Below, in pieces: positions 1-6,135 of a stretch of DNA of 11,693 nucleotides (within the stretch, counting starts at the first letter, position 1; the number at the start of each line of letters is the position of its first letter). The DNA comes from Merdiplasma sp905207905. GTDB taxonomy: Bacteria > Bacillota > Clostridia > Lachnospirales > Lachnospiraceae. The stretch covers positions 1 to 11,693 of the forward strand of contig CABRXX010000075.1 in NCBI GenBank assembly GCA_902475025.1, in the 5' to 3' direction. Made by a program: the position numbers and the translations under genes. The notes under the pieces are model-generated. The model was not told the DNA's origin. It ran no database searches and was given only the letters and a program-made list of their open reading frames with translations.

Positions 1-1297
1 CACCAACGGAGACAACCGTCTGGGCGGAGATGATTTTGACCAGAGAATCACAGAGTACATGATCACTGATTTCAAAAATAAAGAGGGCATTGATCTGTCC
101 AACGACAAGATGGCTCTTCAGAGACTGAGAGAAGCCGCTGAGAAGGCAAAGAAGGAGCTTTCCTCTGCAACCACAACCAACATCAACCTGCCCTTTATCA
201 CAGCCAATGAGACTGGTCCTAAACACTTTGAGATGGATCTGACCAAGGCGAAATTTGATGAGCTGACGCACGATCTGGTAGAGCGGACTGCTATTCCGGT
301 TCAGAATGCATTAAGAGATGCAGGACTGAATGCCAGCGAACTTTCTAAGGTACTGCTGGTGGGCGGTTCCACCCGTATCCCGGCAGTTCAGGACAAAGTA
401 AAGCAGCTTACTGGCCATGAACCCAGCAAGACTTTGAACCCGGATGAGTGTGTGGCAATTGGTGCTTGTATCCAGGGCGGAAAGCTGGCAGGCGATGCCG
501 GCGCAGGTGATATCCTTCTGCTGGATGTCACTCCGCTGTCTCTGTCTATTGAGACTCTGGGCGGCGTAGCTACCAAGCTGATCGAGAGAAACACTACGAT
601 TCCTACCAAGAAGAGCCAGGTGTTCTCCACAGCTGCAGATAACCAGACCGCTGTGGACATCCATGTAGTGCAGGGTGAGCGTCAGTTTGCAAGAGACAAC
701 AAGACTCTGGGTCAGTTCCGTCTGGACGGAATTCCGCCAGCAAGAAGAGGTGTGCCCCAGATCGAAGTTACCTTTGACATTGATGCCAACGGTATTGTAA
801 ATGTATCTGCCAAGGATCTGGGAACTGGAAAAGAGCAGCATATTACGATCACATCCGGTTCCAATATGTCCGATGATGAGATCGACAAGGCAGTGAAGGA
901 AGCTGCCGAGTATGAAGCTCAGGATAAGAAGCGCAAGGAAGCCATTGATGCCAAGAATGATGCGGACGCTATGGTATTCCAGACAGAGAAAGCCATGGAA
1001 GAGGTTGGTGATAAGATTGACGCCAACGATAAGGCAGCAGTGGAAGCAGACCTGCAGGCATTGAAAGATATCATTGCAAAATGCGGGGATGAGATCACGG
1101 ACGCACAGCTGGATGAGCTGAAATCCGGCAAGGAAAAGCTGATGAACAGCGCCCAGAAGCTGTTTGCCAAGGTTTATGAGCAGGCTCAGGGAGCTGCTGG
1201 AGCAGCCGGTGCAGGTCCGGATATGGGAGCAGGCGCAGGAGCAGCAGGCTCCGCACCGGATGACGACGTGGTAGACGGAGATTACCGGGAAGTATAA
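1..1297 (+). CDS. dnaK: Molecular chaperone DnaK (Hsp70), 5' end cut by the window
   Basis: Cytoplasmic ATP-dependent Hsp70 chaperone that works with DnaJ and GrpE. The reading frame is open from base 2, beginning TNGDNRLGGDDFD, so the first ATG at 59 is internal. About 431 residues are visible, and roughly the first 170-190 of the ATPase domain are missing. The third Hsp70 signature, VLLVGGSTRIP, lies at 350-382. The interdomain linker LLLD with DVTPLSL lies near 515-540, followed by the substrate-binding beta domain (TTIPTKKSQVFSTA, DIDANGIVNVSAKD) and a helical lid. The tail is a Gly/Ala-rich stretch followed by DDDVVDGDYREV, close to the usual DDDVVD ending of bacterial DnaK. dnaJ lies downstream on the same strand. 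No CIRCE operator is visible here; if present it would lie upstream of the window. The identification is certain; only the 5' end is unknown. Confidence 0.98.
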   Translation, partial: TNGDNRLGGDDFDQRITEYMITDFKNKEGIDLSNDKMALQRLREAAEKAKKELSSATTTNINLPFITANETGPKHFEMDLTKAKFDELTHDLVERTAIPVQNALRDAGLNASELSKVLLVGGSTRIPAVQDKVKQLTGHEPSKTLNPDECVAIGACIQGGKLAGDAGAGDILLLDVTPLSLSIETLGGVATKLIERNTTIPTKKSQVFSTAADNQTAVDIHVVQGERQFARDNKTLGQFRLDGIPPARRGVPQIEVTFDIDANGIVNVSAKDLGTGKEQHITITSGSNMSDDEIDKAVKEAAEYEAQDKKRKEAIDAKNDADAMVFQTEKAMEEVGDKIDANDKAAVEADLQALKDIIAKCGDEITDAQLDELKSGKEKLMNSAQKLFAKVYEQAQGAAGAAGAGPDMGAGAGAAGSAPDDDVVDGDYREV

Positions 1298-1316
1298 GAA
1301 GCAGTAAGGAATAGAG

Positions 1317-1493
1317 ATGAATAAGCATGGGAGGGGGCTGTCCCAGTCTACACGGCAGATGTCGGAACAGCTTCCCGTCAGAGCATTGCGCTTTGAGGGG
1401 AAGCTGTCCGGGAGAAAGATGCCGGATCGGATTGAGGCAACCCCCAAACGTGAGTTAGAACCGGATACAGCCTCCGGGCAGGTATCTGAATAA
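1317..1493 (+). CDS. Possible small protein (58 aa) between dnaK and dnaJ
   Basis: An ATG-initiated frame of 58 codons fills most of the dnaK-dnaJ spacer. It starts MNKHGRGLSQ and ends in TAA 12 bases before the dnaJ ATG. An AAGGA motif at 1306-1310 lies 6 bases before the ATG, good spacing for an SD. The product would be hydrophilic and rich in Arg, Lys and Glu, with no membrane segment and no motif I recognise. Codon choice resembles the neighbours (CTG, CAG, GAG, GCC, TCC), which mildly favours coding. Against it, a strong hairpin lies inside the frame, and a frame of this length can arise by chance. If real it would be co-transcribed and probably translationally linked with dnaJ. No function can be assigned. 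Confidence 0.35.
   Translation: MNKHGRGLSQSTRQMSEQLPVRALRFEGKLSGRKMPDRIEATPKRELEPDTASGQVSE
1363..1410 (+). repeat. Inverted repeat (mRNA hairpin) in the dnaK-dnaJ spacer
   Basis: ACAGCTTCCC at 1367-1376 is perfectly complementary to GGGAAGCTGT at 1398-1407. Three more pairs (CGG at 1363-1365 with CCG at 1408-1410) extend the stem past one bulged A, giving about 13 pairs and a 21-base loop. No T-run follows (the next bases are GGAGAAAGATG), so it is not a standard Rho-independent terminator. By inference it could be a processing or stability element that lets dnaK mRNA accumulate above dnaJ mRNA, or a partial attenuator. It also lies inside the possible 58-codon ORF. Confidence 0.6.
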
Positions 1494-1505
1494 GAGGGTG
1501 ATGAG

Positions 1506-2696
1506 ATGGCAGAGAGCAAGAGAGATTATTACGAAGTCCTCGGCGTTGATAAAAATGCCGACGACGCTGCGTTAAAAAAAGCATACAGAGTATTGGCCAA
1601 GAAGTACCATCCTGATATGAATCCCGGGGACAAAGAGGCTGAGAAAAAGTTTAAGGAGGCCTCTGAGGCCTATGCAGTGCTCAGTGATCCGGAAAAGCGG
1701 CGTCAGTATGATCAGTTTGGCCACGCTGCTTTTGAGGGCGGCGCAGGGGGAGCCGGCGGGTTCGGCGGCTTTGATTTTAGTGGAGATATGGGTGATATCT
1801 TCGGTGACATTTTTGGCGATCTTTTCGGAGGAGGCAGAAGAAGAGGGCCAGCAAACGGGCCCATGCAGGGAGCCAATCTTCGGGCCAGCGTGCGGATCAC
1901 TTTTGAAGAGGCCGTTTTTGGATGCGAGAAGGAGCTGGAGATCAGTCTGAAGGATGAGTGTACCAACTGCCACGGCACAGGGGCAAAGCCGGGAACTTCT
2001 CCCACCACCTGTCCCAAGTGCGGAGGAAAGGGGCAGGTGGTTTACAGCCAGCAGTCGCTATTTGGTATGGTACAGAATGTCCAGACCTGTCCCAACTGCC
2101 GTGGTACCGGTAAGATCATTAAAGAGAAGTGTGTAAGCTGCGGCGGTACCGGTTATACTTCCAGCAAAAAGAAGATCCAGGTGACCATTCCCGCAGGTAT
2201 TGATCATGGACAGAGTATCCGGATTCGTGGCAAAGGAGAGCCGGGAGTAAACGGCGGTCCCAGAGGGGATCTTCTGGTGGAGGTTCAGGTGGGACGTCAT
2301 ACTTCATTTGTCCGCCAGGATATGGACATTTTCTCCAATGTAGAGATCAGTTTTGCCCAGGCAGCTTTAGGCAGTGATCTAAGAATTTCAACGGTGGATG
2401 GAGATGTGATTTATACGGTGAAGCCGGGAACTCAGAGTGGGACCCGGGTACGATTAAAAGGCAAAGGTGTGCCTTCACTGAGAAATAAAAACGTCAGAGG
2501 AGATCACTATGTGACCCTGATTGTAAAGGTGCCGGTGAAACTGAATGAAGAGGCAAAGCGGGCGCTTAAGGAATTTGATATGGTTTCCGGGAATTCTCTG
2601 AATCAGACAAAAGAACCTCAGGAGCCGGGGGCAGGATCCAAAGAGAAAAAGAAGAAGAGCTTTTTTGACAAGCTGAAGGAAAATTTTGAGGATTAA
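1506..2696 (+). CDS. dnaJ: Chaperone protein DnaJ (Hsp40, type I)
   Basis: Cytoplasmic J-domain co-chaperone that stimulates the DnaK ATPase and presents unfolded substrates. It has 396 residues, within the usual 370-400. The J domain covers about residues 1-70 with HPD at 35-37. A Gly/Phe-rich linker runs from about 76 to 110 and includes three IFGD/LFGG-type repeats. The zinc-finger region has four CxxCxGxG motifs at cysteines 152/155, 169/172, 195/198 and 209/212, all intact. The C-terminal substrate-binding domain follows, with a lysine-rich end (EKKKKSFFDKLKE). AGGGTG at 1495-1500 is the SD, five bases before the ATG. An overlapping ATG at 1501 is out of frame. All type I hallmarks are present, so the call is firm. 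Confidence 0.98.
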   Translation: MAESKRDYYEVLGVDKNADDAALKKAYRVLAKKYHPDMNPGDKEAEKKFKEASEAYAVLSDPEKRRQYDQFGHAAFEGGAGGAGGFGGFDFSGDMGDIFGDIFGDLFGGGRRRGPANGPMQGANLRASVRITFEEAVFGCEKELEISLKDECTNCHGTGAKPGTSPTTCPKCGGKGQVVYSQQSLFGMVQNVQTCPNCRGTGKIIKEKCVSCGGTGYTSSKKKIQVTIPAGIDHGQSIRIRGKGEPGVNGGPRGDLLVEVQVGRHTSFVRQDMDIFSNVEISFAQAALGSDLRISTVDGDVIYTVKPGTQSGTRVRLKGKGVPSLRNKNVRGDHYVTLIVKVPVKLNEEAKRALKEFDMVSGNSLNQTKEPQEPGAGSKEKKKKSFFDKLKENFED

Positions 2697-2807
2697 TAAG
2701 GAAAGAATGATTGGAAGGCAGGGGGCATACAGCGGCAGCGTCTGGGAAAATTGACAAAACAGGTGAGTTTTTCGGTTTTTCTTCATAAAAATTGGTACTA
2801 ATTGTCA

Positions 2808-2836
2808 TTGCGAAAAAAATTATGGTCTGCTATAAT
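2808..2836 (+). promoter_or_regulatory. Sigma-A type promoter for the 2902 gene
   Basis: TTGCGA (2808-2813) and a perfect TATAAT (2831-2836) are separated by 17 bases. TGC directly before TATAAT gives an extended -10 (TGCTATAAT). Transcription should start near 2843. The leader would contain a short hairpin, CTGCC-GGAA-GGCAG (2867-2880), ending immediately before the SD AGAAGGAG (2881-2888). This marks a new transcription unit after dnaJ. No convincing dnaJ terminator is visible between 2697 and 2807; that stretch holds an unpaired TTGACA at 2751 with no matching -10. Confidence 0.75.
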
Positions 2837-2901
2837 GAAAAAGGTTTAGGCATTGAGATTGGTTCCCTGCCGGAAGGCAGAGAAGGAGAATGTGAATAAG
2901 A

Positions 2902-3498
2902 ATGCGGAAAAAATCACATATTTCCCTGGGTAAGTACCTGGTGGAGGCAGCAGAGATCAGAGAATTAAAAAACCATCGAAAAGCATTTTTGGTTGGCTGT
3001 ATTTTGCCGGACTGCAAACCTTCTTTTCTTACAAAGCGCCATGAGATTCAGGAGACTTATGATCTGGTGAAAGATCAGATTCGAAGGCTGTCTGAGGATT
3101 ACAATATGATGCGTTTCAGTAAGCTCTCCTACTGGAGAAAAAGCGGTGAAGTGCTTCATTATATTGCAGATTATTTTACTTATCCTCACAATGAAATTTA
3201 TGGAGGAACGCTGCGGGATCACTGTAAATATGAGAATTATCTGAAGCATTATATGCGCTATTATCTTCTCAGCGGAAGAGTCCGGGGGCATCAGGGGATG
3301 CCGGAGCAGTTTTCCTGCGTAGAAGACATTTATGAGTATGTGGAACGGGAACACACCCGTTATCTGGCAGGAAATCATGGGCTGGGGAATGACACTTTCT
3401 ATATTGCCCGGGTTTGTCTTCAGGTAGTAGCAGGAATGTACCAGTTGTGCTGTCAGCGCATGGTACAGGAATACAGAGTGTTGGCTCTGGCTGCATAG
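2902..3498 (+). CDS. Zinc-dependent phospholipase C-like family protein (PF00882 type)
   Basis: A 198-residue protein with the layout of the zinc-dependent phospholipase C/S1-P1-like hydrolase family common in clostridia. It begins with SHISLGKYL and has FLVGCILPD with Asp37. The core motif is HYIADYFTYPHN with His86, Asp90 and His96, and DHCKYENYLKH follows with His107, Glu111 and His116. These His/Asp residues are likely metal ligands. No signal peptide or membrane segment is visible, so the protein is probably cytosolic and its true substrate is unknown. The SD AGAAGGAG at 2881-2888 is 13 bases from the ATG, rather far, but a TGA at 2893 closes the frame just upstream and no better start exists. 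The gene has its own promoter and is followed by a terminator-like hairpin, so it may be monocistronic. Confidence 0.75.
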   Translation: MRKKSHISLGKYLVEAAEIRELKNHRKAFLVGCILPDCKPSFLTKRHEIQETYDLVKDQIRRLSEDYNMMRFSKLSYWRKSGEVLHYIADYFTYPHNEIYGGTLRDHCKYENYLKHYMRYYLLSGRVRGHQGMPEQFSCVEDIYEYVEREHTRYLAGNHGLGNDTFYIARVCLQVVAGMYQLCCQRMVQEYRVLALAA

Positions 3499-3530
3499 TT
3501 GTTTGAAAATACGAATAGATTTTTAAGGCT

Positions 3531-3574
3531 GCTGCAAATAGGTTTAAAAAACTTTTTTTGCAGCTTTCTTTTTT
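3531..3574 (+). terminator. Rho-independent terminator-like hairpin after the 2902 gene
   Basis: GCTGCAAA (3531-3538) pairs exactly with TTTGCAGC (3557-3564). An inner AGG/CTT pairing can extend the stem, and the T-rich run TTTCTTTTTT (3565-3574) follows directly. It lies 33 bases after the stop of the 2902 gene and 15 bases before the ATG favoured for the metallophosphoesterase. The stem is short and the T-run is broken by a C, so some read-through is likely. If the TTG at 3499 were the real start of the next gene, this structure would be inside its coding region. Confidence 0.65.
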
Positions 3575-3588
3575 GGGAGAACAGCCAC

Positions 3589-4404
3589 ATGAGTGCAATC
3601 AGGATATCACATTATACGATCCATACAGGGAAAACAGAAGAACAGGGAAGCTCTCCTGTGACGATGGTGATGCTGGCAGATTTGCACAATGTCTGTCTGG
3701 GGGAGCATAACAGACAGCTTCTGGAGGAAGTAGCGAAAGCAAAGCCGGCAGCCGTGCTGTCAGCAGGAGATCTGGTGGTGGCGAAGGCTGGCCGGGTAAA
3801 GACAGAGGCGGCGCTGGCCCTTCTGGGGGAACTGACGAAGCAGTATCCGGTTTACTGCGCCAATGGAAACCATGAGAGCCGCATTGATGCCTGGAGTAAA
3901 GAGCACCCGGACCTCTATGAGGATTATACGGCTTTGGCAAAACGTCTGGGGGCAGTGGTTCTGCGCAATGAGAGGGCAGAATTGGATGTTTTTGGAAAAA
4001 AGTTTTGCATTTACGGCTATGAACTGCCCTGGGAGTACTACGGCCATGCACCGGGGAAAAAGCTTCCGGCAGAGGAACTGGATAGAGCGTTGGGCAGACC
4101 GGATCCGGAGGGATTTTCCATTTTGCTTGCGCATCACCCTTCCTATTTTCCATCCTACGCCCAATGGGGAGCGGATCTTACCTTATCCGGTCATCTTCAC
4201 GGGGGGATGATTCGTCTGCCTCTGCTTGGAGGAGTGGTAAGTCCCGGGTGGAGTCTGTTTCCCAAATATGACCGGGGATTATTTGAACAGGCAGGGGAAG
4301 ATGGACGGCTGGCCAGAATGATTGTCAGCGCTGGTCTTGGATCCCACACCATTAAGCTGCGAATCAACAATCCGCCGGAGCTGGCAGTGATTGATATTTG
4401 GTGA
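3589..4404 (+). CDS. Calcineurin-like metallophosphoesterase (YkuE/YaeI type)
   Basis: Binuclear metal phosphoesterase of 271 residues from the chosen ATG. The family motifs are in order: ADLHN (Asp31, His33), SAGDLVV (Asp61), GNHES (Asn94, His95), ILLAHHPSYF (His182/183) and SGHLHGG (His202, His204). This pattern fits the YkuE/YaeI branch, which cleaves phosphodiesters at the membrane surface; the substrate here is unknown. The start is uncertain. ATG 3589 has GGGAG at 3575-3579, nine bases upstream, and follows a terminator. The frame is open back to a TTG at 3499, immediately after the previous stop and without an SD. That extension would add 30 residues with a hydrophobic stretch (FFCSFLFWENSH), and relatives often have an N-terminal membrane segment at that place. 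No promoter of its own was found. Function is firm at family level, the start less so. Confidence 0.85.
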   Translation: MSAIRISHYTIHTGKTEEQGSSPVTMVMLADLHNVCLGEHNRQLLEEVAKAKPAAVLSAGDLVVAKAGRVKTEAALALLGELTKQYPVYCANGNHESRIDAWSKEHPDLYEDYTALAKRLGAVVLRNERAELDVFGKKFCIYGYELPWEYYGHAPGKKLPAEELDRALGRPDPEGFSILLAHHPSYFPSYAQWGADLTLSGHLHGGMIRLPLLGGVVSPGWSLFPKYDRGLFEQAGEDGRLARMIVSAGLGSHTIKLRINNPPELAVIDIW

Positions 4405-4510
4405 GTGATGGATGGTTTGGCAACACCAATTCAGGCTGAAGGCCGAAGGGTTCCATTTGGTGAGTGACGGATGGCTTGGCAACAGCTAATTTGGGCTGCT
4501 AAGGTTGAAC
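4396..4510 (+). repeat. Imperfect 59-bp tandem repeat at the 3' end of the phosphoesterase gene
   Basis: The unit starting at 4396 (ATTTGGTGAGTGA) recurs at 4455. The first 30 positions of the two copies differ only at two T/C sites. After that similarity decays, although AATT..GGCTG and AAGG are kept with small gaps. The first copy includes the last codons and TGA of the phosphoesterase gene, so the second looks like a duplication of that gene end. The two copies fill most of the 132-bp spacer before scpA. Confidence 0.8.
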
Positions 4511-4519
4511 TGTTATATA
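4491..4519 (+). promoter_or_regulatory. Possible promoter for scpA
   Basis: TTGGGC (4491-4496) and TATATA (4514-4519) are 17 bases apart, with TGT before the -10 giving an extended -10 element. Predicted initiation near 4526 falls at the SD (GAGGA, 4526-4530) for the ATG at 4537, leaving a very short leader, which weakens the call. No terminator separates the phosphoesterase gene from scpA, so read-through is an alternative source of scpA transcript. Confidence 0.35.
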
Positions 4520-4536
4520 GTTTGTGAGGAATTGAC

Positions 4537-5340
4537 ATGGGAATACCGATAAAACTGCAGGTCTTTGAAGGGCCGCTGGATCTTTTGCTCCATTTGATTG
4601 ACAAAAATAAAGTAAATATTTACGATATTCCCATTGTGGAGATCACAGATCAGTATCTGGAGTACATCAACCAGATGGAAAAGCAGGATCTCAATGTGAT
4701 GAGCGAATTTCTGGTGATGGCGGCCACTCTTATTGACATTAAGGCCAGAATGCTTCTTCCGCCGGAGGTGGATGAAGAAGGGGAAGAAGTGGATCCCAGG
4801 GCAGAACTGGTGGAAAAGCTGCTGGAGTATAAAATGTACAAGTACATGTCCTACGAACTGCGGGACCGGGAAGAGGATGCTGCCTACAATCTGTACAGGC
4901 AGGCAGATATCCCCAAGGAAGTGAAGGCCTACCGGGAGCCGGTAGACTTAGACCAACTGCTGAAGGGAGTTACCATTTCCCGGATGAATGCACTGTTCCA
5001 GGATCTTCTGCGCCGCCAGGAGGATCGACGGGATCCTATCCGAAGTCAGTTTGGCCGGATTGAGAAGGATGAGGTGGACCTTGGAGAAACCATGGGATTT
5101 GTGGAGCAGTATATTATGGATCGGAAAACCTGTACCTTCCGAAGCCTGATGCTTCTTCGAAAAGGAAAAATGTACATGGTAGTCACGTTTCTTACCGTGT
5201 TGGAGCTGATGAAAATGGGAAAGATCAGCGTGGAGCAGGAGGACACTTTTGCAGAGATCTATATTACAGCCCGGGATCCCTCTGAGTGGATCCGAACGGA
5301 TGATGAGCTTGACGGAGAGACGGAGAGCGGCTATGAGTAA
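4537..5340 (+). CDS. scpA: Segregation and condensation protein A (kleisin)
   Basis: Kleisin subunit of the SMC-ScpA-ScpB complex, which bridges the SMC ATPase heads for chromosome compaction and segregation in the cytoplasm. It has 267 residues, slightly longer than the usual 245-260. The hallmark N-terminal region is present (LQVFEGPLDLLLHLI at about 7-21, then NIYDIPIVEITDQYL), followed by FLVMAATLIDIKARMLLP with an acidic EEGEEVD loop. The C-terminal winged helix that contacts the SMC head covers roughly residues 195-262 (VVTFLTVLELMKMGKI). The SD GAGGA at 4526-4530 sits six bases before the ATG. scpB follows after 136 bases, a wider gap than the overlapping scpA-scpB genes of many bacteria. 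Confidence 0.97.
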   Translation: MGIPIKLQVFEGPLDLLLHLIDKNKVNIYDIPIVEITDQYLEYINQMEKQDLNVMSEFLVMAATLIDIKARMLLPPEVDEEGEEVDPRAELVEKLLEYKMYKYMSYELRDREEDAAYNLYRQADIPKEVKAYREPVDLDQLLKGVTISRMNALFQDLLRRQEDRRDPIRSQFGRIEKDEVDLGETMGFVEQYIMDRKTCTFRSLMLLRKGKMYMVVTFLTVLELMKMGKISVEQEDTFAEIYITARDPSEWIRTDDELDGETESGYE

Positions 5341-5460
5341 AACTCAGCAGCGTGATAGAAACAGGGAAGGACATCTTCCAAGATAGAGATGACAGGCGCT
5401 TGCTTGCGGGAGCGGAAGAAAACGTCAAAACGTCGGGTGTAGAACCTGACGCAGAAGAAA

Positions 5461-5467
5461 AGAGGAG
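5461..5467 (+). promoter_or_regulatory. Ribosome binding site that fixes a TTG start for scpB
   Basis: AGAGGAG lies nine bases before TTG at 5477. A TGA at 5447 closes the frame upstream, and the next ATG in frame falls within the conserved first helix of ScpB, so the TTG is the best start. Confidence 0.7.
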
Positions 5468-5476
5468 AAAACTGCT

Positions 5477-6046
5477 TTGGAGAGGAAGAAATTGGAGGGG
5501 GCCATAGAGGCGATCTTGTTTTCCATGGGAGATTCCGTGGAGGCGGAGCGGATTGCCAGGGCCATCGGACACGATGTACCTACCACAGAAAAACTGATTC
5601 ACCAGATGATGGATCGTTATCAGGAGGAAAACAGAGGAATCCAGATCATTGAGATGGATCACAGTTATCAGCTTTGCACCAAAAGGGAGTATTACGATAC
5701 CCTGATCAACATTGTAAAGCAGCCGCAGAAGATTGTGCTTACAGATGTGCTGCTGGAGACACTGTCCATTGTAGCCTACAAGCAGCCGGTGACCCGCCTG
5801 GAGATTGAAAAGATCCGGGGGGTGAAAAGCGACCATGCGGTAAATAAGTTGGTGGAATACAATCTGATCCGCGAGCTGGGGCGGCTGGATGCTCCTGGAC
5901 GGCCTCTGCTTTTTGGTACTACAGAGGAATTTCTCCGTCATTTCGGCGTTCAGTCCCTGGAGGATCTTCCGACGATCAGTCCGGTGCAGGTGGAGGATTT
6001 TAAGAGCGAAGCGGAGGAAGAGATCCAGCTAAAGCTGAAGGTATAG
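5477..6046 (+). CDS. scpB: Segregation and condensation protein B
   Basis: Partner of ScpA in the bacterial condensin. ScpB dimers bind the central part of ScpA and regulate the SMC ATPase. It has 189 residues, matching the family (about 180-200). Two winged-helix domains are visible. The first begins LEGAIEAILFSMGDSVEAE. The second contains VLLETLSIVAYKQPVTRLEI at about 91-110 and IEKIRGVKSDHAVNKL. The conserved GRLDAPGRPLLFGTTEEFL follows at about 135-153, with the acidic and basic tail usual for the family. TTG is the start, with a strong SD at 5461-5467. The gene is probably co-transcribed with scpA and the downstream carboxypeptidase, since no terminator separates them. Confidence 0.96.
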   Translation: MERKKLEGAIEAILFSMGDSVEAERIARAIGHDVPTTEKLIHQMMDRYQEENRGIQIIEMDHSYQLCTKREYYDTLINIVKQPQKIVLTDVLLETLSIVAYKQPVTRLEIEKIRGVKSDHAVNKLVEYNLIRELGRLDAPGRPLLFGTTEEFLRHFGVQSLEDLPTISPVQVEDFKSEAEEEIQLKLKV

Positions 6047-6135
6047 GATCCTGTTCAAAATGGGAATAAAAGCCGGCGTATGTTTATTTGACAGCCAGCA
6101 TAGAATCTAGGGATAGAGACTGCAGGCGGGGAAGT

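Noticed and set aside
1298..1505. CIRCE operator (HrcA site) before dnaJ
   Set aside because: I looked for the TTAGCACTC and GAGTGCTAA arms and found neither. Any heat-shock operator must lie upstream of the window.
311..1519. A 402-codon open frame on the minus strand across dnaK
   Set aside because: It is the antisense shadow of dnaK and has unrelated, low-quality composition. The plus-strand DnaK frame is certain.
2751..2756. Perfect TTGACA as a -35 element after dnaJ
   Set aside because: No -10-like hexamer occurs 16-18 bases downstream. The TTGCGA/TATAAT pair at 2808-2836 is far better.
5415..5440. Repeated AAAACGTC motif in the scpA-scpB gap
   Set aside because: Two short adjacent copies only, with no symmetry or known operator form. 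Chance is a sufficient explanation.
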